NCBI RefSeq assembly: GCF_900110165.1 | Contig: NZ_FOCQ01000001.1 | Span: 300,624-364,623, forward strand | Origin: Lihuaxuella thermophila | Lineage (GTDB): Bacteria; Bacillota; Bacilli; Thermoactinomycetales; Thermoactinomycetaceae | Length of the DNA stretch: 64,000 bases | Direction: 5' to 3' | Part shown: positions 9,483-19,601 of the stretch, piece by piece | Layout of the letters: each line of letters starts with the position of its first letter | Numbering within the stretch: position 1 is the stretch's first letter | Notes under the pieces: model-generated | Told to the model about the DNA's origin: nothing | What the model saw: the letters and a program-made list of their open reading frames with translations, nothing else | Databases searched by the model: none | Translations under genes and position numbers: made by a program

Positions 9483-9792
9483 TTCTTGAATGCTCCTTTG
9501 TAAAGGATTTTCTTATTTAGTATATTGTTGGATAAGTTGTTGGTGTTAAGATAGACGGCTATTTTCAGAGGCTATATGAAAAATTGGGTTGACCGGGCAA
9601 TAAAAAACGGATGGGTTTCCCCGGAGATGTGCAGGCCAGGGGGGATCCATGCGGCCGGGAGTGAAGAAGTTGAGTTTTACGGAAGGAGTCAATAAAATAT
9701 AAGAAGAAATTTGAGTCGATCGATAAGAAGATTATGTTTGACCCTGTTCCGGATCCCAATGGATTGGATTAATCATAAAAGGGAGTAATAGA
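9483..9792. other. intergenic region, no supported gene
   Basis: 310 bases between divergent genes. It contains short open frames, one of 39 codons from 9576, without a convincing ribosome site, and one strong ribosome site just before the 9793 gene. Nothing else recognised. Confidence 0.5.
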
Positions 9793-10071
9793 ATGAAGGA
9801 ATTGCAAATCATGGAGAAGTTGAAGGAAATGCGCGTCGGGGAGCCGATCCATTTTTCTACGAAAGACCCGGATGTGTTTTTAGAGGTTGACAGGGTTTTT
9901 GTGGGCATGAATGAAGGATGGGTGATCTACCATCAGGGCCAGCGGCTGATTATGGAAGAATTGAAGGAAGCTGCCCGTTATATCGCACAGCATTGGAATT
10001 TGAATCTAAAAAAGTTGATGGATCAACAGTATTCTCAACTCGAAGAGATCGTGGACCTTGGCGAGTATTGA
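9793..10071 (+). CDS. small hypothetical protein
   Basis: A 92-residue acidic, mixed alpha/beta protein with an AAAGGGAG ribosome site. No family recognised. The second half (EELKEAARYIAQHWNLNLKKLM) is helical. It stands alone before the terminator at 10200. Confidence 0.6.
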   Translation: MKELQIMEKLKEMRVGEPIHFSTKDPDVFLEVDRVFVGMNEGWVIYHQGQRLIMEELKEAARYIAQHWNLNLKKLMDQQYSQLEEIVDLGEY

Positions 10072-10199
10072 AAATGGAATTTCCAAGAATGGAAGGTCTC
10101 AGGATCTGGCTTCTCCTGTTACCCAACCGATTCCTCCCTGCCATTCACACAGAGAGCAAGGCAAACTTAAGTGATCACGATGCTCTGAAGCAGACAAAA

Positions 10200-10233
10200 C
10201 CTGGCGATCATCTGAGAATCGCCAGGTTTTTTC
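10200..10233. terminator. bidirectional terminator
   Basis: CCTGGCGAT / ATCGCCAGG hairpin followed by six T on the + strand, and a shorter T run on the reverse strand. It lies between convergent genes. Confidence 0.88.
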
Positions 10234-10246
10234 ATCGGATTGAATA

Positions 10247-11644
10247 TTACTCCATCATATGGACCAATTTTCTGGAGAGAAACAGCAGGATGAAACCAAA
10301 CAGGATCGCCATGAAGCCAATCAGGCCAAACACTTCCAAATACCCTAATGACTCGGTGAACGCAGCGATTTGACCGCCTAAAATGTTGGCAATTCCGGTA
10401 CTTGCCAACCAAACACCCATTAAGAGGGATGCCAATTTAACAGGAGCAATCCGGCTTACCATGGACAATCCTACCGGTGACAAGAACAGCTCGCCCAGAG
10501 TATGGAACAAATACGTGACGACGATAAAGAGTAAATGGGCTTTATATGCGACATGATGTTCATCGCTGCCTGTCTGCAGTACGGCCAGGACTAAAACCAT
10601 GTAACCCAGGCCGAGCAGGATCATGCCCAGTCCCATTTTGGTCGGAATGGCCAAATCGCCTGTTTTGGAATTGGCCAACTTGACCCACAGCATGGAAATG
10701 AGCGGTGCCAACAGCACGATAAACAGCGGGTTGACGGATTGGAACCAGGAGATCGGAATTTCCCAGCCAAAAACCTGTCGATCAATAAAATTTTGCGTAT
10801 AGAAGGTGAGCGAGGTTCCTGCTTGTTCAAACCCTGCCCAGAAGAAAACGACGAATACAGCCAGGATGAGGATTGATGCCGTTCTTCTTTTTTCTTGTTT
10901 GGTCAGGGGTCCATTGGATTGTTTTTCTTCCCTCTTTGCAGGCAGCTTGCCGACCGGTTTCTTCCCAATATTGCCAAGGTAGCGGTTTGACAAAGCGTTG
11001 AATGCGATTTGGCCGATCATCATCCCGATGGAAGCGGCCAAAAAGCCATATTTGAAACCGTAATGAATCACTCCGTTAGCGGTGGTTTTAAAGAAATCTT
11101 CCGCCAGGAAACCGCACACCAGAGGGGCGAATAAGGCCCCGAGGTTAATGCCCATATAGAAAATCGTAAAAGCGGAATCCCGTCTTTTATCGTTTTTGTC
11201 ATATAAATCACCGACAAGAGTGGAAATGTTGGGCTTAAAGAAGCCATTTCCGAGAATCAGCAGAGCCAGTCCCAGATATAAGCCCCATTTGCTTTGCTCG
11301 GCAAACAAGATAAAGTTTCCGACCGCCATGGTGAGCCCGCCGATGGTGATGGCCAGTCTTTTGCCGATGAATCGGTCTGTCAGATATCCTCCCACCAAAG
11401 GTGTGAAATAACAGGCTCCCGTATAAAAGCCGTAAATGGCTGCGGCCAAACCCTTATCAAAACCCAGCCCGCCACTGATCAGAGCGGTGGTTAAGTATAA
11501 GGTTAGAATCGCCCGCATCCCGTAGTAACTGAATCGTTCCCACATCTCTGTAAAAAAGAGCAGGTATAAACCGGGCGGATGTTTCTTTTTAGGCTGTTGG
11601 ACGGATTCTTCCGTTGATTGTTGCAGTTTAAGTGCTGCTTCCAT
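10247..11644 (-). CDS. POT/PTR2-family proton-coupled peptide transporter
   Basis: A 465-residue, about 14-helix membrane protein. The POT signatures are ERFSYYGMRAIL near residue 35 (ExxERFxYY) and FYMGINLGALFAPLVCGFLAE (PTR2 motif) near residue 150. It imports di- and tripeptides with protons, like DtpT. The start at 11644 is chosen from the AGGAGGTAG ribosome site; an earlier in-frame start would add an unrelated basic leader. Single-gene unit. Confidence 0.9.
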   Translation of the reverse strand: MEAALKLQQSTEESVQQPKKKHPPGLYLLFFTEMWERFSYYGMRAILTLYLTTALISGGLGFDKGLAAAIYGFYTGACYFTPLVGGYLTDRFIGKRLAITIGGLTMAVGNFILFAEQSKWGLYLGLALLILGNGFFKPNISTLVGDLYDKNDKRRDSAFTIFYMGINLGALFAPLVCGFLAEDFFKTTANGVIHYGFKYGFLAASIGMMIGQIAFNALSNRYLGNIGKKPVGKLPAKREEKQSNGPLTKQEKRRTASILILAVFVVFFWAGFEQAGTSLTFYTQNFIDRQVFGWEIPISWFQSVNPLFIVLLAPLISMLWVKLANSKTGDLAIPTKMGLGMILLGLGYMVLVLAVLQTGSDEHHVAYKAHLLFIVVTYLFHTLGELFLSPVGLSMVSRIAPVKLASLLMGVWLASTGIANILGGQIAAFTESLGYLEVFGLIGFMAILFGFILLFLSRKLVHMME

Positions 11645-12575
11645 TTTTCTACCTCCTGGAAACGAATGCTGTGAGAGGATTTTCTTCGCTTGCGTCTCGA
11701 TCCCGGGCAAAGAAAGATCATTCCCATTTAAATGAACTAAACTGATCGTTTTAATCGGCTTTGGCTACGGGATCCGGATTCAAGATGGTGTTAACTGCAC
11801 TTTTGTTGTGTTTGGCTTTCATAAAAATAATAAATTTTTACTATAAAGCAACATAAGCGTGAGCGCGCTAACCAGTATTTTATTTTATCTTGTGAAATAA
11901 AGTCAAGAGAAGGATCTGGAAATACGGCTTCAAGAGGCTGGAAACCTTAGCTGAACCTGATCTTAATGCCGTCTGAATATATTGGAAATTAAATTTGAAT
12001 AACAAAATACTATGGTTGTATGATGGTTTCCTTTTTAGGAATCAAAAGATTTTTTTCGGGGGTTGTCCGTAACTTCACAAACCGCATAACTCGCTGGTCA
12101 GAATGCATAGGATGTTTCGATGGCGGATGCAGGATGAGGCCATGACTGCTGACAAGGTTTAAATTTTTTCCGGCAAGATGAGAACGGGAAACTCAACTGC
12201 TTCCGCCATTCCGGAAACCATCCCGCTGGTCACGGCCCATACGGTTTGACGTGAAAAAAGGTTTAAATGTTTTTTTAAAGTGGTAATGTATCCATAAGTT
12301 TTTAAACTTACATATAAAGAAAGTAGATATTATTGAACCAGGAAAGGGCCGATGACTGAAGCGAAGGGATCTCATCTTGCATGGGTTGCACAGGTGATCC
12401 GTGGCTTGAACTGACAAAATTCTTCAAATCAAGGCGCAGTTGATGTAAGGTCGCCGATCGGAAACGGTATGCCCGGAAACCGGATCCGGCCGATGATGTA
12501 ATCCCCATTCCGGTTTTGCCGGACAGTGCCCCGGTGAAGAAGTTCTCCAACAAGACAAAGAAAGAGGGAGAGAAG
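11645..12575. other. long intergenic region
   Basis: About 930 bases without a supported gene. The first 250 bases are AT-rich and likely carry the POT promoter; the rest is GC-richer with only short unsupported frames. It may hold a leader for the downstream antibiotic-modifying enzyme (such genes are often induced through their leaders), but I can recognise no specific element. Confidence 0.4.
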
Positions 12576-15086
12576 ATGATGTTCACCATCCCATTTCAGA
12601 ACGCTTGGCAACATGAGAAAACGGTGGGGGCCAAAGCGAAGAACTTGTCCATCCTGATGAGCCGAAGGTTGCCGGTTCCCGACGGGTTCGTGGTGACGAT
12701 GGACGCGATGACCCGCACGCTGGATGCCAACCGGCTCCGTTTGGAAGACGCACAAGAGCTGTACGGGAAGCTGAAGGCGGTTTCGATTCCGGATGATGTG
12801 AAGCGGGAGATCAAAGGGCGGTTTGATTCATTGCGGGAATCGTTCGGCGCGGTTGCCGTCCGTTCCTCATCTGCGGCGGAAGACTTGGAGGGTGCCTCGT
12901 TTGCCGGGCAATACGAGACCTACCTCAATGTGATCACTTTTGAAGATTTGCTTGACAAATTGAGATTGTGCTGGGCGTCCATGTTTTCTGAGCAAGTGCT
13001 GGCGTATCTGGATCAGATGGACATCTCCGTGACCGATCTGTCGATGGGGGTGGTGGTGCAGGGGTTGGTGCGGTCCGATGTGTCCGGAGTGATCTTCAGC
13101 GCCAACCCGATCACCAAAAACCCGCTCGAAGTGGTGATCAACGCCAGCTATGGATTGGGGGAGGCGGTCGTGTCGGGGATGGCCACCCCCGACTTGTACA
13201 TCGTCGATAAAAAGAACGGCGAATTAAAGAAAGAGCGGGGCTTGAAAGAAGTGAAAATCATCGCAGATGTCATAGGCACCCGGACAGTAGAGACGACTGG
13301 AGAAGAACAACAGCGATTTTGCCTGACCGATGATGTGGTGAGGGAACTGGCGGGCATCGCCCGCAGAGTGGAAGAGATTTACGGGCATCCGGTCGATGTG
13401 GAATTCGGGATTGAAGAAGGCAACATCTATGTGTTGCAGGCCCGGCCGATCACCACGGCGGTGTCCGAATTCCAATGGTCGATCCTGTTGAACGAAGAGG
13501 ACAAACAAGGCCGGTTCTGGTTTTATGATGAAACCCATTTGGCCGGTCCCAAAAGTCCCCTGTTTGCCTCATATATGATTCCGGCTTTTGTGCACGGGTT
13601 TAACACGGCGTTTGGCCGCTTGCATTTTCCTGTCGGAGAAAACCGGATTAAATTGCATATGAATCACATCTATCTTTCGATGGAGCCGTTCAAGGGCAAC
13701 ATGGAGGAGCGTTTGGCCAAACATCAGGAAATCATGCGCCCGTTGTTCCCGGTGATCAAAAAGCGCATGCTCGACATGGTCAGCCAGGTGTTGATGCCGG
13801 TTTACGAACGTTTGGACCGGGATCGGCAAATGGATCTCTCCTTGGCCGAAGCTCGCGAAAAAGTGGAGGAACTGTTCCGGTTTTATCAAAAAGCGTGGGA
13901 AGTGCACTTCGATGTGGTCGGGCCGTACGGCGCCGTTTTTTCGCTGCTGGAACGCCTGTATGAGCAATTGACGGGCAACAAGGACCCGCTTTTTATTCAA
14001 GAGTTGCTGGTCGGCGTGATGAACAAATCGCTTGAGACCGACCTGGAGCTGTGGAGACTGGCCGAGCGGGCCAAACGGCAACCGGAAGTATTGGCCGCCT
14101 TTCAAAGTGAACCGGCCAACCGGCTGGCCGACCGTTTGAGACTGAGCGATGCCGGGCAAGCCTTCCTGGCCGAAGTGAGCCGTATGCTGGACACCTACGG
14201 GTACCGTAAGAAAAACACGCATGAATTCCTGGGAGAAACATGGTTGGAGGACGTGTCCATCCCGCTCAGCCATGTTCAAACCTACCTTCAAACCGGATAC
14301 GACTTTGACAGAGAACATGCGCGCATCGTTCGGGAGCGGGAGCAAAAATACCGGGCTTTTCTCGATCGTTTCCCGGAAAGCGAGCTAAAGAACCGATTTA
14401 TGCAGGTGTATGAATGGGCACTCGACGGAGCGTGTGTACGCGATGATCATCACTTTTACATTGATGCCATGCTTTCGGCCAAATCGCGCCTGTTTCTGTT
14501 AAACGTAGGCAACACGTTGGTGAATCACGGGGTTATGGACGAAAATGAGGACATTTTTTTCCTTTACTATGACGAGCTGATCCAAGTGCTGGAACACCCG
14601 CGGGACTTCAGGAAATGGATCGCGGAGCGCAAGGCGGAAATGAGGGAGAACGAAAACAAGGACATTCCCACCCATTTCGGCAAGCCTTCATCCGAGTTAT
14701 TGGCCGATCCCCAATTTGCCAGAATGCACGGTACGTTACAGGTCTTTGAACAGGACGACGGGAGCCGGACGTTCAAAGGGTTTGCCGCATCGCAAGGCAC
14801 TTATACCGGCAAAGTAAAAGTGATCCGCAGTGAGGACGAGTTTGGCAAATTGAAAAAGGGGGAAATCCTGGTGTGCAAAACCACGACGCCCACCTGGACC
14901 ATCCTCTTTTCGGTGGCTTCGGCGGTCGTGACGGATGCGGGAGGCATTCTCTCCCACTCGGGGATCATTGCCCGCGAGTACAAGTTGCCTGCCGTTGTCG
15001 GCACCAAGGTGGCAACCTCCAGGCTGAAAGACGGTGACACGGTGACGGTAGACGGAACGAACGGAACGGTGACGATTCATGACTAG
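12576..15086 (+). CDS. PEP-synthase-like / rifampicin phosphotransferase-like enzyme
   Basis: An 836-residue three-domain protein: an ATP-grasp domain at the N-terminus (VRSSSAAEDLEGASFAGQYETYLN), a middle substrate domain, and a C-terminal swivelling phosphohistidine domain (GGILSHSGIIAREYKLPAVVG, catalytic His). This order and length match Rph, which transfers the beta-phosphate of ATP to rifamycins, better than true PEP synthase, whose C-terminus is a TIM barrel. The start at 12576 follows GAGGGAG. Its last 8 bases overlap the next gene, an MFS exporter, so the pair is probably one resistance or detoxification operon. Confidence 0.8.
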   Translation: MMFTIPFQNAWQHEKTVGAKAKNLSILMSRRLPVPDGFVVTMDAMTRTLDANRLRLEDAQELYGKLKAVSIPDDVKREIKGRFDSLRESFGAVAVRSSSAAEDLEGASFAGQYETYLNVITFEDLLDKLRLCWASMFSEQVLAYLDQMDISVTDLSMGVVVQGLVRSDVSGVIFSANPITKNPLEVVINASYGLGEAVVSGMATPDLYIVDKKNGELKKERGLKEVKIIADVIGTRTVETTGEEQQRFCLTDDVVRELAGIARRVEEIYGHPVDVEFGIEEGNIYVLQARPITTAVSEFQWSILLNEEDKQGRFWFYDETHLAGPKSPLFASYMIPAFVHGFNTAFGRLHFPVGENRIKLHMNHIYLSMEPFKGNMEERLAKHQEIMRPLFPVIKKRMLDMVSQVLMPVYERLDRDRQMDLSLAEAREKVEELFRFYQKAWEVHFDVVGPYGAVFSLLERLYEQLTGNKDPLFIQELLVGVMNKSLETDLELWRLAERAKRQPEVLAAFQSEPANRLADRLRLSDAGQAFLAEVSRMLDTYGYRKKNTHEFLGETWLEDVSIPLSHVQTYLQTGYDFDREHARIVREREQKYRAFLDRFPESELKNRFMQVYEWALDGACVRDDHHFYIDAMLSAKSRLFLLNVGNTLVNHGVMDENEDIFFLYYDELIQVLEHPRDFRKWIAERKAEMRENENKDIPTHFGKPSSELLADPQFARMHGTLQVFEQDDGSRTFKGFAASQGTYTGKVKVIRSEDEFGKLKKGEILVCKTTTPTWTILFSVASAVVTDAGGILSHSGIIAREYKLPAVVGTKVATSRLKDGDTVTVDGTNGTVTIHD

Positions 15087-16416
15087 GGGCAAAGAACTTC
15101 TGTTGGTTGTGTCGTTGTTGGTGGGGACGATTTTGGTCCCCATCAACTCCACCATGATCGCTGTCAGCTTGTTGGCCATCTCTTCCTATTTCAACGAAAG
15201 TTTGGCCGCCATTTCTTGGGTGGTCACCATATATCTCATCGTCATGGCCGTGACCCAGCCGATCGCCGGCAAGCTTGGCGACCTCTACGGCAACCGGCGC
15301 ATCTACATGTGGGGGCTCGCATTATTGTTTCTCTCATCCATCGCGTGCGCGTTTTCGTTCAACTTGCCTTGGCTGGTCGCGTTCCGTTCGGTTCAAGCCA
15401 TCGGAGGCGCCCTTGCCACGCCAAATGCCAGTGCGATCATTCGCCGACACGTATCCAAGGAACGAATGGCCAAGGTGTTCGGCCTGTTTGGGATGGGGAT
15501 GGGCCTGGGGGCGGCCATCGGTCCGCTATTGGGTTCCACCTTGATCAGCCTGTGGGGTTGGAAATCCATCTTCTGGGTGAATGTGCCCTTTCTCTTGTTC
15601 GCCATCGTCACCACTTGGCTGGTGTTGCCCCGGCAAGATTCCCGCAGGGAGGCGGAGCTCGATTGGTTGGGGTCTGTGTATCTGGCGGTCAGTTTTGCGT
15701 TCCTGATTTTGTTGACCCATCCTCAAACCCCCTTGCGGTATGCGGTTATGGGCGGATTTTTCCTGCTATTCTCAGCCCTGTTCGTGCACAGGGAGCTTCG
15801 GGCCAGCCATCCGCTGATTCAATTTTCGTTATTTAAAAACAGCACGTTTACCAGCGCCAATCTTTCTATTTTGCTCAGCAACTTTGTGATGTATACCACC
15901 TTGTTGGCCATGCCGTTGATTCTGGAATCCGACTTCCGCCTGTCCACGCAGCAAGTGGGACTGGTCATGTTTGTTTTCTCCATCTCCATGTCCATGGCGG
16001 GGTGGATCGGCGGACAGTTGGCGGCCCGGTGGGGGAACAGCAAAATGATCGCGTTGTCCTTTTCCGTGTCCGTGATCGCGAGTGCGCTTTATTGGTCTCT
16101 TCATTTATCCATGTCTGTTCCTTATCTCCTCTTCGCTCTCATTGTGGGCGGATTGGCCGGCGGACTCGGCAATTCCGCCATGCAGACCGCATCGCTGCTA
16201 TCGGTCAGCAAAGAATTGTCGGGAACGGCCTCAGGGATATTTTCCACATTCCGTTACTTTGGCAGCATGATGTCCTCTACGCTGGTCAGCCTGTTAGCGG
16301 GCAGGGCCTCGCTGTTTGCTGTTTTGCTGGCGGCGTCGGTGGCGGGAATCTTCGTTGCCAGAGGAGTCAAGCCGGAATGGGAGCCTGACCAGGCAACCCG
16401 GTTGGGAGCGAAATAG
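15079..16416 (+). CDS. MFS multidrug exporter (DHA-type)
   Basis: A 445-residue polytopic protein with MFS motifs GKLGDLYGNRRIYMWG (motif A) after helix 2 and a proline/glycine-rich motif C (GMGLGAAIGPLLG) in helix 5. It begins inside the stop region of the preceding phosphotransferase gene (8-base overlap), implying translational coupling and shared function. Likely a proton-driven drug exporter; the substrate is unknown. Confidence 0.85.
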   Translation: MTRGKELLLVVSLLVGTILVPINSTMIAVSLLAISSYFNESLAAISWVVTIYLIVMAVTQPIAGKLGDLYGNRRIYMWGLALLFLSSIACAFSFNLPWLVAFRSVQAIGGALATPNASAIIRRHVSKERMAKVFGLFGMGMGLGAAIGPLLGSTLISLWGWKSIFWVNVPFLLFAIVTTWLVLPRQDSRREAELDWLGSVYLAVSFAFLILLTHPQTPLRYAVMGGFFLLFSALFVHRELRASHPLIQFSLFKNSTFTSANLSILLSNFVMYTTLLAMPLILESDFRLSTQQVGLVMFVFSISMSMAGWIGGQLAARWGNSKMIALSFSVSVIASALYWSLHLSMSVPYLLFALIVGGLAGGLGNSAMQTASLLSVSKELSGTASGIFSTFRYFGSMMSSTLVSLLAGRASLFAVLLAASVAGIFVARGVKPEWEPDQATRLGAK

Positions 16417-16724
16417 AGGGCACGGCACCTTGCCGGCTGTCCGACATGAGATGGCCATGAGAGGGCAGCCGGAGCCACGCAGTTTCCATGAATGTAACTG
16501 TTCATCCTTCGGCTGTCAACGAGCCCGGTTCGCATGCATCGGGGTATTCAGAAGGGCTCTTAGCCGGAAAACATAAAAATACATTCAGTCGTTTACCGGA
16601 GGGTTTAAAAGGAGTTATTCAATCATAAATCAATCTTTGCATATAATTGAAACCGTACACGATTCGCCCAAAAATGCATAAGGTAGTAATGGCTTTTTAT
16701 GAACGGGATGGAGGTGGCGAGGAT
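16417..16724 (+). promoter_or_regulatory. sigK upstream region, possible sigma-E promoter
   Basis: 308 bases between the exporter and sigK. CATATAAT at 16640-16647 resembles a sigma-E -10 element (consensus near CATACAAT), about 85 bases before the sigK ATG, but no good -35 element is obvious. sigK is under sigma-E and SpoIIID control in Bacillus, so such a site is expected. The assignment is weak. Confidence 0.3.
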
Positions 16725-16934
16725 ATGCCCGGTCTGATGACTGCACTTGCCTTGATGTTGAGGGAAATGGTCCTGTTCGTATCTTATATCAAAAATAACG
16801 CATTCCCCCAACCATTATCCGAAGAAGAAGAGGAACGCAATTTAAAGATGATGGCAGACGGTGATCAGCAAGCCCGCAACACCCTGATCGAACATAACTT
16901 GCGTCTCGTTGCGCATATTGTGAAAACGATATAG
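16725..16934 (+). CDS. sigK: sigK fragment 1: pro-sigma-K N-terminus
   Basis: The frame starts at ATG 16725 behind GGAGGTGG and reads [20 protein letters not shown], then [12 protein letters not shown], matching the pro-sequence and processing region of pro-sigma-K (in Bacillus SpoIVFB cleaves before the equivalent tyrosine). The core-binding region 2.1 segment follows: [16 protein letters not shown]. After codon 67 (AAA at 16923) similarity stops and two foreign codons and TAG follow (TI, stop). The next expected residues, KFENTGED, are found at 28284. This is therefore the 5' piece of a split gene, not a frameshift, and requires excision of element 1 to continue. Confidence 0.93.
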   Translation: MPGLMTALALMLREMVLFVSYIKNNAFPQPLSEEEEERNLKMMADGDQQARNTLIEHNLRLVAHIVKTI

Positions 16935-17088
16935 ACACAAAACAAGGTAAGAAAGTCATCGTAGAATCAATGGCTGACCCGGGATCATCCGGAGAGGCTC
17001 AGAAGATCAAGTGTAAGTGGACTGGTTGCATGGACACTCATGTGAGCCTGCCCGTCATGGCAGTGTAACCGGTACCGGCTCCAAGCCA

Positions 17089-17132
17089 AAAAACACCGCT
17101 TCCCAGACCAAAATGCGGGAAGCGGTGTTTTT
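17089..17132. terminator. strong terminator near left end of element 1
   Basis: AAACACCGCTTCCC / GGGAAGCGGTGTTT, a 14-base stem followed by T on the + strand. It lies 3' of the ferritin-like gene and would also stop read-through from sigK fragment 1. Confidence 0.85.
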
Positions 17133-17201
17133 TGGCTTTTGGACTACCAAAGCGAATGAGATTGGTATCATCGAGCCGATTCGCTTGATGCTATATCACC
17201 G

Positions 17202-17630
17202 CTAGAGGCGGGGGTCTTCCAATAACCGGAGCATTTCTTCCTTATGTTTGGTTTCGTCGGCGATGATATCCTCCAGTCTGGTTTTCAGTTCGATATCCTG
17301 AACCGCGTCCGCTTGCTCCAGCCGTTCTGTGTATCGGTCAATGGTGTCTATTTCGGCTTGAATCGTTGCTTCCAGCATTTCTTTCACATTGCGGGAGTGA
17401 GAAAAGGGTTTGGGTTGCACCACAGGCTCACCGCCAAGAGCCGCGATTTTCTCCGCCAGGTATTGGGCGTGTCCCATTTCATCCTGCGCTTCTTTGGCAA
17501 AAAGGTTGCGCAGAGTTAAACGGGCAAGCCCGGATACAACTGCCGCGTTGTAAATATACTGGTTGATCGCTGAAAGTTCATAGGCAAGGTCCTCGTTTAA
17601 TCCGTCGATGAGCGCCTGTTTGGCATCCAT
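17202..17630 (-). CDS. ferritin-like (bacterioferritin-type) protein
   Basis: A 142-residue four-helix bundle protein. Paired di-iron ligand patterns are visible: E in NEDLAYELSAINQYIY, KEAQDEMGHAQYLAEKI, then AEIDTIDRYTERL and DETKHKEEM, that is E, ExxH, E, ExxH. It probably stores or oxidises iron. The start at 17630 is placed by the GGAGGAGATATCCC ribosome region; an upstream in-frame start would add 35 unrelated residues. Monocistronic, ended by the hairpin at 17089. Confidence 0.78.
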   Translation of the reverse strand: MDAKQALIDGLNEDLAYELSAINQYIYNAAVVSGLARLTLRNLFAKEAQDEMGHAQYLAEKIAALGGEPVVQPKPFSHSRNVKEMLEATIQAEIDTIDRYTERLEQADAVQDIELKTRLEDIIADETKHKEEMLRLLEDPRL

Positions 17631-18039
17631 GGGATATCTCCTCCTTTGTTTTTTTGCTACCCTGTCTGCTTTTGCCATAAACACCCCATTGCATGACAGG
17701 AGAGGTGTTGTCCCCGGCAGCGGAAGGAAGGCCATCGGGGAGGATGGAGGAGAAAGCCGGTCATATTGGGGTGAGAGGACAACTGGAGAATGATGACGAT
17801 GAAAAAACGGATCTGCACAAGGAACAAAGATCCATATGTTTGAGCAAAGAAAGTCTTTGTGTCGTGGTAGACTGAAAGGAGGAAATTTTTAAATTAAACG
17901 TTACAGTGGAGACCAGAGGTTTGTTGCTTATTTGAATCGTAGGAATTTCGGGGGTTATGCTCTATTTTGTGAATGATCTTAAATAAAAGAAAGAGATTTC
18001 TGTTTAAACAGGTAGTTCGAACAACGGAGGAGATCAACC
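17631..18039. other. intergenic region
   Basis: 409 bases between divergent genes. A ribosome site (GGAGGAG) precedes the 18040 gene. No further element could be supported. Confidence 0.45.
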
Positions 18040-19188
18040 ATGTGGGGTCTGATTATCACGTTATTTTTAGGTTTATATGCTTTGATGAGTTTCTACATCG
18101 GCTACAGAGGATGGAAGATGCTTGTCCAAACGGCTTCCTGCTATAACCGGATCCTATTTTGGGCTGTTTTCTTCTTATTGGTCTTACCCTTCCCCGCAGC
18201 AGAACTGGGAGAGGATGTTCTGCCTGCCTCCATCGTGACCTGCTTAACCGTTTGGGGAGGGTATTCGATGGTTGCGGTTTTGTATGCTTTTTTGCTGCTT
18301 CTGATGATTGATGTAGTCAGGCTCATGGATCAACGGGTGAGTTTTTTGCCCGCATACATAAAAGAGCATAAAAAAACTCCGCTGTTTTTGGCGATTTTGG
18401 TGGCCTCCCTCGTTTTGGCCACTGTGGCTTATGGCGGTTGGAATGCCCGCCATCCGGTAGTCACCGAATATGAGGTGGAGGTGAACAAAGATGCCGGTTC
18501 CATGAAGCAGCTCCGGATCGCGATGGTCTCTGACATTCATTATGGCTCAATTATTCGGGCTGAACGGCTGAACCGCTTAGTCGAAATGATTCATGAAACC
18601 AGGCCGGACATCGTTTTGCTGGCTGGTGATCTGACAGACGGGAGACTTCCGCCCGAAGACGCCAGGAAATTGGCTGAAGTTTTGGGGCGGATCCAGGCAC
18701 CCTACGGAACATTTGCCGTTCCCGGGAATCATGATCGTGATCTGCGCGAGAAGGACAGTGAATTCATGCGGTCTTTAAAAGAGGCTGGGATCCGTGTTTT
18801 AAAGGACAATTATGTCAGCGTTGGAGACAGCTTTTATCTCATAGGCAGGGACGATCCCAACCGCCGCAGCGTCCCTCCAAGGTTGGAATTGAACGAACTG
18901 ATGAAGGGAGTTGATTCTTCCAAGCCCTTAATTCTGTTGGATCACCAGCCTATTGATCTGGAAAAGGCCCAAGCAAGCGGGATCGATCTGCAGCTGTCCG
19001 GCCATACCCACCGGGGGCAAATCTTTCCCGCCAATCTGATCACCGGGTGGATCTACGAACTGGATTGGGGCCTGCTGCAAAAAGGAACGTATCACCTCAT
19101 CGTATCATGCGGTTACGGCACTTGGGGTCCGCCGCTGAGAATCGGCAACCAACCGGAAGTCGTCAGTGTGACGTTGACATTTAAATAA
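18040..19188 (+). CDS. membrane-anchored metallophosphoesterase
   Basis: A 382-residue protein with four transmembrane segments in the first 145 residues and a calcineurin-like phosphoesterase domain after them. Metal ligands are visible as SDIHYG, LAGDLTDG, PGNHDRD, LDHQP and SGHTHRGQ. Homologues of the YkuE/YaeI type act on phospholipid headgroups or lipid pyrophosphates at the membrane, but the substrate here is not deducible. Ribosome site GGAGGAG. Own terminator at 19251. Confidence 0.85.
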   Translation: MWGLIITLFLGLYALMSFYIGYRGWKMLVQTASCYNRILFWAVFFLLVLPFPAAELGEDVLPASIVTCLTVWGGYSMVAVLYAFLLLLMIDVVRLMDQRVSFLPAYIKEHKKTPLFLAILVASLVLATVAYGGWNARHPVVTEYEVEVNKDAGSMKQLRIAMVSDIHYGSIIRAERLNRLVEMIHETRPDIVLLAGDLTDGRLPPEDARKLAEVLGRIQAPYGTFAVPGNHDRDLREKDSEFMRSLKEAGIRVLKDNYVSVGDSFYLIGRDDPNRRSVPPRLELNELMKGVDSSKPLILLDHQPIDLEKAQASGIDLQLSGHTHRGQIFPANLITGWIYELDWGLLQKGTYHLIVSCGYGTWGPPLRIGNQPEVVSVTLTFK

Positions 19189-19250
19189 CGGTTCATGGCC
19201 ATTCGTCTGTAAATTTTTCAGGTGTACACGGGATGCTATTTTGATCAGGA

Positions 19251-19280
19251 ACGGGCACAGAAGAGTGTCCGTCTTTTTTA
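19251..19280 (+). terminator. terminator after phosphoesterase
   Basis: ACGGGCAC / GTGTCCGT stem with a T run. Confidence 0.82.
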
Positions 19281-19436
19281 GATCGGATTTGCCTAACGTT
19301 GTTCAGGGATGGGACATATGATGATCATTCCGGCTCAATCTTTATAAAAATAGTAATTTTATTTTGAATATTGTATATTTATGATATACTAGTAATATAA
19401 TTATTTCCAGCCTGTTTGGGGGAAGTGGGGACTTGG

Positions 19437-19601
19437 ATGACAATGTTGGGTGTATTGTTGATCCTTGCCGCATGTGCCGTTGCACTCGCAATCGGAATCA
19501 TTGCCAACCGGAATGTACGTGCTTTCAATGAGGAGACGCATGAAAGCTTTTTGGGGGACAGAAAGGAGAGGGATGCGTTTGAAGACCCGTCCGTCTCATA
19601 G
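19437..19601 (+). CDS. small single-span membrane protein ahead of permease
   Basis: A 54-residue protein: a hydrophobic helix (MLGVLLILAACAVALAIGII), then a polar tail. Its end overlaps the start of the permease by 29 bases in another frame, and a G-rich ribosome region precedes it. Small one-helix partner proteins of this kind are encoded before some APC and SSS transporters. No database family recalled. Confidence 0.5.
   Translation: MTMLGVLLILAACAVALAIGIIANRNVRAFNEETHESFLGDRKERDAFEDPSVS

Noticed and set aside
9576..9695. 39-codon open frame
   Set aside because: No convincing ribosome site and no recognisable protein pattern.
9700..9774. Frame ending in DPVPDPNGLD behind a GGAAGGAG site
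   Set aside because: It lacks a usable start codon at the proper distance.
16647..16724. Longer in-frame start for sigK fragment 1
   Set aside because: The added residues do not resemble any SigK, and the GGAGGTGG ribosome site fixes the start at 16725.
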